Below are positions 62,303 to 64,000 of a DNA stretch of 64,000 nucleotides, one piece after another. The DNA is from Gammaproteobacteria bacterium (GTDB taxonomy: Bacteria; Pseudomonadota; Gammaproteobacteria; Pseudomonadales; Pseudohongiellaceae), in assembly GCA_009922595.1 (NCBI GenBank), contig RFVC01000005.1, positions 1 to 64,000 on the forward strand, written 5' to 3'. Numbering within the stretch: position 1 is the first letter of the stretch; each line of letters opens with the position of its first letter. A model generated the notes under the pieces. That model was not told the origin of the DNA, ran no database searches, and saw nothing but the letters and a program-made list of their open reading frames with translations. The position numbers and the translations under genes were made by a program.

Positions 62303-63237
62303 AAAATCAGCGCGCACCAACGGTCTGGTCACAGTTCAAGTGGCACATTATTTTCTTCGTGGCCGTAGCCTTCGTGATTATGGTGAGCGATCTCTTCGCA
62401 CAGAACGGTGTCCGCTATATTCACCAAGAGCGTTCACTTTATCGCAACATCGTGGTAACTGAGGATTCCAACCGTCGCTGCATGCGCTTTACCATTACTA
62501 GCCGCATTGGTCAGAACCAGAGCTGCCGATTTCTGAAAAACGCTCAGGAGCTGGTCTTTCCCTACGCCAAAATGACCCTGTCCAGCCTCCTGGTTCAGGA
62601 CAACCCGGAGCGCATTCTTATTGTTGGTCTTGGCGGAGGAACCCTGCCCGACACCTACAGCAGCATGTTTTCCGAGGCAGAAATTATTATTTCCGAAATC
62701 GATGAGGCCGTTTTTCGTGTCGCCAGGGATTATTTCGGATTCAGGGAGACGGAAAAGATAAAAGTCGATATCGGTGATGCCCGCGTTTATATTAAGCGGG
62801 CCGGCTTGCGTGGTGAAAAATTTGATCTTGTGATCCTGGACGCCTTCAACGGGGAATACATTCCCGAACACCTAATGACTGTAGAGTTTCTTGAAGAAGT
62901 AAAAATGCTGCTGCCTGATGACGGCATGGTGATCGCAAATACTTTCTCCACCAGCAGGCTTTATGCAGCGGAGTCCAATACCTACCAAAGCGTTTTTGGT
63001 GAATTTTTTAATATCCGCATGAGCGGCACCGGCAACCGTGTGATCGTAGCCTCGATGCAACCTTTACCTGACCGGAATACTCTTGAAGATCGGGCACCGG
63101 GATTCAAGAGAAGGCTGACGCCCTTTGGTATGGATGTCACACGTTTTCCGCAATACATGTCCCGGAATATTAACTGGGATACCAGCCAGCGCATCCTGAC
63201 TGACCAGTATTCACCGGCAAACCTGCTAAATAACTAG
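62299..63237 (+). CDS. Catalytic half of a split spermidine-synthase-like protein
   Basis: About 312 residues. A single membrane helix (about 13-33, WHIIFFVAVAFVIMV) is followed by a class I methyltransferase-fold domain: ILIVGLGGGTLPDTY (cofactor loop), IDEAVFRVARDYF, VDIGDARVYIKRAG and LVILDAFNGEYIPEHLMTVE. The aminopropyltransferase active-site Asp pair cannot be confirmed by eye, so it could be a methyltransferase-like relative. The ATGA overlap with the membrane-domain gene implies coupled synthesis of the two halves. Confidence 0.8.
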   Translation: MKNQRAPTVWSQFKWHIIFFVAVAFVIMVSDLFAQNGVRYIHQERSLYRNIVVTEDSNRRCMRFTITSRIGQNQSCRFLKNAQELVFPYAKMTLSSLLVQDNPERILIVGLGGGTLPDTYSSMFSEAEIIISEIDEAVFRVARDYFGFRETEKIKVDIGDARVYIKRAGLRGEKFDLVILDAFNGEYIPEHLMTVEFLEEVKMLLPDDGMVIANTFSTSRLYAAESNTYQSVFGEFFNIRMSGTGNRVIVASMQPLPDRNTLEDRAPGFKRRLTPFGMDVTRFPQYMSRNINWDTSQRILTDQYSPANLLNN

Positions 63238-63248
63238 CAACAGGTAAG

Positions 63249-63545
63249 TCAGCGTTTTTTGCCCGTGGAGAAGCTGCCCCAGATGCTGGCCACGGCACGA
63301 TCCGTACCCAGTAATCCGACAATTAGGCAGACAGCCCCCACGCAAAAAAAGACAATAATTGGCAGGAAGGCCGCATCCAGGTTTCCCTTGTTGGAAAACG
63401 CCAGCAGCCCACAGGAAAGCGCAGAAAAAAGGATGCCGACTGCAATCAGTATGAGCCTGCTTGAAGGTCTGTGCACGAACGGCTCTTTACCCTTTTCAAA
63501 GGGCGTGAGTACGAAGCCGAAAATTTTCCTGAAAAAAGCCTTCAT
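63249..63545 (-). CDS. Small membrane protein of unknown function
   Basis: 98 residues with two predicted membrane helices (about 30-52 and 60-82) flanked by basic ends. The N-terminus KAFFRKIFGFVLTPFEKGKEP lies in the cytoplasm by the positive-inside rule. I do not recognise the family. It lies 12 bp after the M13 peptidase stop on the same strand, so the two are probably co-transcribed. Confidence 0.6.
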   Translation of the reverse strand: MKAFFRKIFGFVLTPFEKGKEPFVHRPSSRLILIAVGILFSALSCGLLAFSNKGNLDAAFLPIIVFFCVGAVCLIVGLLGTDRAVASIWGSFSTGKKR

Positions 63546-63557
63546 GACAGTGGGCGC

Positions 63558-64000
63558 TTACCAGATCTTCACGCGCTGTTCTGGCGGCAGATACATGGCA
63601 GCGCCAGGCCCGATGTCAAAGGCATCGTACCAGGCATCAAAATTTCTGACCACGCCATTGGTCCTGGCTTCGCTGTGGGAATGCGGGTCTGCCGTAATCC
63701 GCATTTCCAGGTTCTCATCCCTGTACAGGCGGCGCCAGACCTGGGCCCACCCCATAAAGAAGCGCTGGTCTCCGGTCAGGCCATCTATGACAGGCGCTTC
63801 CTCACCGTTAAGCGACATGCGGTATGCCTTGTATGCAACAGCCAGTCCGGACAGATCGCCGATGTTTTCGCCAAGTGTGAACTCACCGTCGAGAAACTTG
63901 CCGGGCAGTACTTCAAACTGGTTGTACTGGTCGACAAGGTCTCCGGCGCGTCCTGAAAAAGCGGCCGCATCTTCCTCTGTCCACCAGTCACGTAGATTAC
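63558..64000 (-). CDS. M13-family zinc metallopeptidase (PepO/neprilysin type), 3' part only
   Basis: The frame runs out of the window at its 5' end. Visible are NLRDWWTEEDAAAFSGRAGD, GEFTLGENIGDLSGL (the ENxxD/G motif with the third zinc ligand region), GLTGDQRFFMGWAQVWRR, and the C-terminal end with DAWYDAFDIGPGAAMYLPPE and a last RVKIW, all typical of M13 peptidases. The HExxH motif would lie outside the window. Members are exported oligopeptidases. The final residues, VKIW, match the usual VRIW-type C-terminus. Confidence 0.88.
   Translation of the reverse strand, partial: NLRDWWTEEDAAAFSGRAGDLVDQYNQFEVLPGKFLDGEFTLGENIGDLSGLAVAYKAYRMSLNGEEAPVIDGLTGDQRFFMGWAQVWRRLYRDENLEMRITADPHSHSEARTNGVVRNFDAWYDAFDIGPGAAMYLPPEQRVKIW

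Overview
The window reads as a chromosomal segment of a Gram-negative gammaproteobacterium. Three conserved gammaproteobacterial gene orders are present: miaA-hfq-hflX-hflK-hflC-DUF2065-hisZ-purA, rnr-rlmB-rpsF-rpsR-DUF2232-rplI, and dnaB-alr-radA. TonB-dependent receptors, a FadL-type porin, several Sec-exported enzymes and a phytate/arsenic block fit an aquatic heterotroph. A lineage near the OM182/Pseudohongiella or Cellvibrionales-type marine groups is only a guess. No phage, insertion sequence, CRISPR array or rRNA operon was seen.

Layout. 1-0.17 kb: the edge holds an AT-rich fragment of a sugar ABC permease, unlike everything that follows. 0.3-10.2 kb: a secreted alpha/beta hydrolase and murI face the miaA-to-purA housekeeping run. 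10.4-15.9 kb: a beta-hydroxyacid dehydrogenase, a carboxymuconolactone decarboxylase-like protein and gcvT-gcvP (gcvH is absent here). 16-18 kb: two tandem paralogous secreted proteins. 18.2-21.5 kb: a divergent cluster (glutathione peroxidase and DUF2256 against DUF3429, FAD oxidoreductase, SDR and HNH) that resembles photo-oxidative-stress neighbourhoods. 21.6-37.4 kb: accessory exported proteins, including a DUF5916 barrel, alpha/beta hydrolase, SOUL protein, SapC, PepSY, FadL, LLM oxidoreductase, enolase-superfamily enzyme, lipoprotein, DUF3604 protein and an OpgB-like phosphoglycerol transferase. 37.6-43.7 kb: an AT-richer block with a nuclease, a beta-propeller phytase, its probable TonB receptor, Acr3 and ArsC. 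43.9-46.3 kb: COQ7, an RNase J-like enzyme and tRNA-Leu(CAG). 46.5-52.3 kb: the rnr and ribosomal-protein run. 52.4-56 kb: a membrane-anchored winged-helix regulator divergent from a TonB receptor, with a strong palindrome and direct repeats between them. 56.3-61.4 kb: dnaB, alr, radA and a DnaT-like protein with three DnaT domains. 61.7-64 kb: a spermidine-synthase-like protein split into two overlapping genes, a small membrane protein and the 3' end of an M13 peptidase.

Notable points. HflX probably starts at a rare ATT codon. S6 and L9 both carry long acidic tails. Five intergenic regions contain degenerate short repeats arranged as inverted arms, each with a different core sequence. Several intergenic regions hold decayed C-terminal gene remnants. 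The best candidates for something undescribed are the regulator/palindrome/TonB-receptor module (52.4-56 kb), the inverted-arm repeat family, and the three-domain DnaT protein.
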